A DNA stretch of 14,314 nt from an uncultured Stomatobaculum sp. (GTDB lineage: Bacteria > Bacillota > Clostridia > Lachnospirales > Lachnospiraceae): assembly GCA_938010625.1 (NCBI GenBank), contig CALLVJ010000116.1, positions 1 to 14,314 on the forward strand. The letters are read 5' to 3'. Below the pieces are notes generated by a model. That model searched no databases, was not told the origin of the DNA, and saw only the letters and a list, made by a program, of their open reading frames with translations. Positions 13,381 through 14,314 of the stretch are shown piece after piece (the first letter of the stretch is position 1; every line of letters begins with the position of its first letter). The translations under genes were made by a program, and so were the position numbers.

Positions 13381-14314
13381 TTAGTTTGCAGTCGCCTCGA
13401 TGCCATCGACAATCAAGTCAAAGCTCGGCGAGGAGCGGTACTCCGACTCATGGAAATAGCCGTCCGAGATAAACTCCTGGCCATTCGGCGCATAGCTCGT
13501 GACTTCCTTGCCATCCACCGTGAAGGTCTTGGTGTCAAAGACATGCAGGACGCCGTCCCTGATCTTCTGCTCCACTTCCGCGAGTTTCTCCTCCGTGCCT
13601 GGCGCTGCCGCCGAGCCGAGCTTCGTGAGGCGGACCGCATCCTGGCTGAATCCCTCCGACCAGTCCGTCGCGATCGGCTCACCGGAGAGCACGCTCTGAA
13701 TCGCGTACTCATAGTATACTTCCCAGTTATTGGTCGGCGATGTGATGGCCACATCCGGCGCGACGCCGGTCATATCAATGTTATAGCCGACGCAGGGCAC
13801 CTTCTCCTCTTCCGCGGCAGTCGGCGCGCCCGTCGTGTCCGCGTGCTGGCTGAGTAACACACAGCCATCGGAGATGAGCTGCTTGGCGGTCTCTGCCTCG
13901 ACAGCCGGATCACCCCAGCTGTTCGTGTAGAGCACCTTCATTGTGGTCTCCGGGACAACTGACTTCGCGCCGAGGTAAAAGGCTGTATAGCCGGAAATGA
14001 CCTCGGCATACGGATATGCGCCGACATAGCCGAGACGCGCCTGATCGGCCTTGATCTTGCCCTCGTCGATCATCTGCTTAAGCTTTAAGCCTGCCGCGAC
14101 GCCGCTCACATAGCGCGCCTCAAAAATGTCATCGAAGTAGTTGTGGAAGTTGCTGAGACCGGCGCCCGCTGCCTGGTTGCCGCTCGCATGGCAGAAGGTA
14201 ATCTCCGGGTGATTCTTTGCGGCCTCGATCATATAGCTCTCATAGCCAAAACTCGTGCCGAAAATCAGCTGACAGCCCTGATTTGCCAGATCCTCGGTCG
14301 CATCGAGCGAGGAC
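13381..14314 (-). CDS. BMP-family ABC transporter substrate-binding protein, C-terminal part (5' end outside window)
   Basis: About 310 residues are visible from the right edge to the TAA at 13381-13383. The N-terminus, including the expected lipoprotein signal peptide, lies outside. The frame is open to the edge: LANQGCQLIFGTSFGYESY precedes the first internal Met (14232), so that Met is not the start. Family features are the hinge region with HASGNQAAGAGLSNFHNYFDD, ARYVSGVAAGLK, LGYVGAYPYAEVISGYTAFYLGA, the VLLSQHADTTG strand-loop and VGYNIDMTGVAPDVAITSPTNNW, matching the periplasmic-binding fold of the BMP (PnrA/NupN) group. These proteins bind nucleosides or purines outside the membrane and deliver them to the permeases encoded downstream. 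The downstream hairpin separates it from the ATPase gene. Ligand specificity (nucleoside or free purine) cannot be fixed from sequence. Confidence 0.92.
   Translation of the reverse strand, partial: SSLDATEDLANQGCQLIFGTSFGYESYMIEAAKNHPEITFCHASGNQAAGAGLSNFHNYFDDIFEARYVSGVAAGLKLKQMIDEGKIKADQARLGYVGAYPYAEVISGYTAFYLGAKSVVPETTMKVLYTNSWGDPAVEAETAKQLISDGCVLLSQHADTTGAPTAAEEEKVPCVGYNIDMTGVAPDVAITSPTNNWEVYYEYAIQSVLSGEPIATDWSEGFSQDAVRLTKLGSAAAPGTEEKLAEVEQKIRDGVLHVFDTKTFTVDGKEVTSYAPNGQEFISDGYFHESEYRSSPSFDLIVDGIEATAN

Overview
The window looks like a chromosomal segment of a moderately GC-rich member of the Firmicutes. A clostridial, Lachnospiraceae-type anaerobe is my best guess, but this is an inference. 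It rests on strong GGAGG-type ribosome binding sites, tight ATGA-overlapping operons, a BMP-type nucleoside ABC importer, a KDPG aldolase with a C-terminal VOC domain, and a TetM-like translational GTPase carrying a C-terminal YacP/Rae1-like NYN nuclease. No rRNA, tRNA, CRISPR, IS element or phage gene is visible. Coding density is very high, and no gene-free stretch exceeds about 130 bp.

Layout. (1) Bases 2-358, plus strand: the C-terminal part of a ZIP-family metal transporter, cut by the window edge. (2) Bases 377-5364, minus strand: a six-gene nucleotide-sugar and surface-glycan operon, read rfbF, rfbH, SMR-like A, SMR-like B, glf, hddA-like kinase. It supplies CDP-glucose, a CDP-hexose 3-dehydratase, UDP-galactofuranose and a GHMP sugar kinase, with a pair of four-helix membrane proteins that look like a two-part glycolipid flippase. 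The CDP-glucose 4,6-dehydratase (rfbG) and the E3 reductase that normally flank this chemistry are absent. (3) Bases 5365-5495: a divergent promoter region with a 14-bp palindrome overlapping the likely -10 of the rightward promoter. (4) Bases 5496-9100, plus strand: a two-gene unit. The aldolase-VOC fusion is joined by a TGATG start/stop overlap to an 880-residue protein combining a TetM/EF-G-like GTPase with a Rae1-like ribonuclease domain. (5) Bases 9066-14314, minus strand: a BMP-family nucleoside or purine importer. Its order is substrate-binding protein (5' end outside the window), a hairpin terminator/attenuator, a double ATPase and two permeases, with a PAP2-type membrane phosphatase last. 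The PAP2 gene overlaps the 3' end of the GTPase-NYN gene by 35 bp, tail to tail.

The most interesting object is the GTPase-NYN fusion. It joins a ribosome A-site-binding translocase-like GTPase to a domain whose stand-alone relative, Bacillus subtilis Rae1, cleaves mRNA in the ribosomal A site. This suggests a single-chain factor that enters ribosomes, cuts mRNA and perhaps remodels or rescues the complex. It should not be read as a tetracycline-resistance gene from annotation alone.
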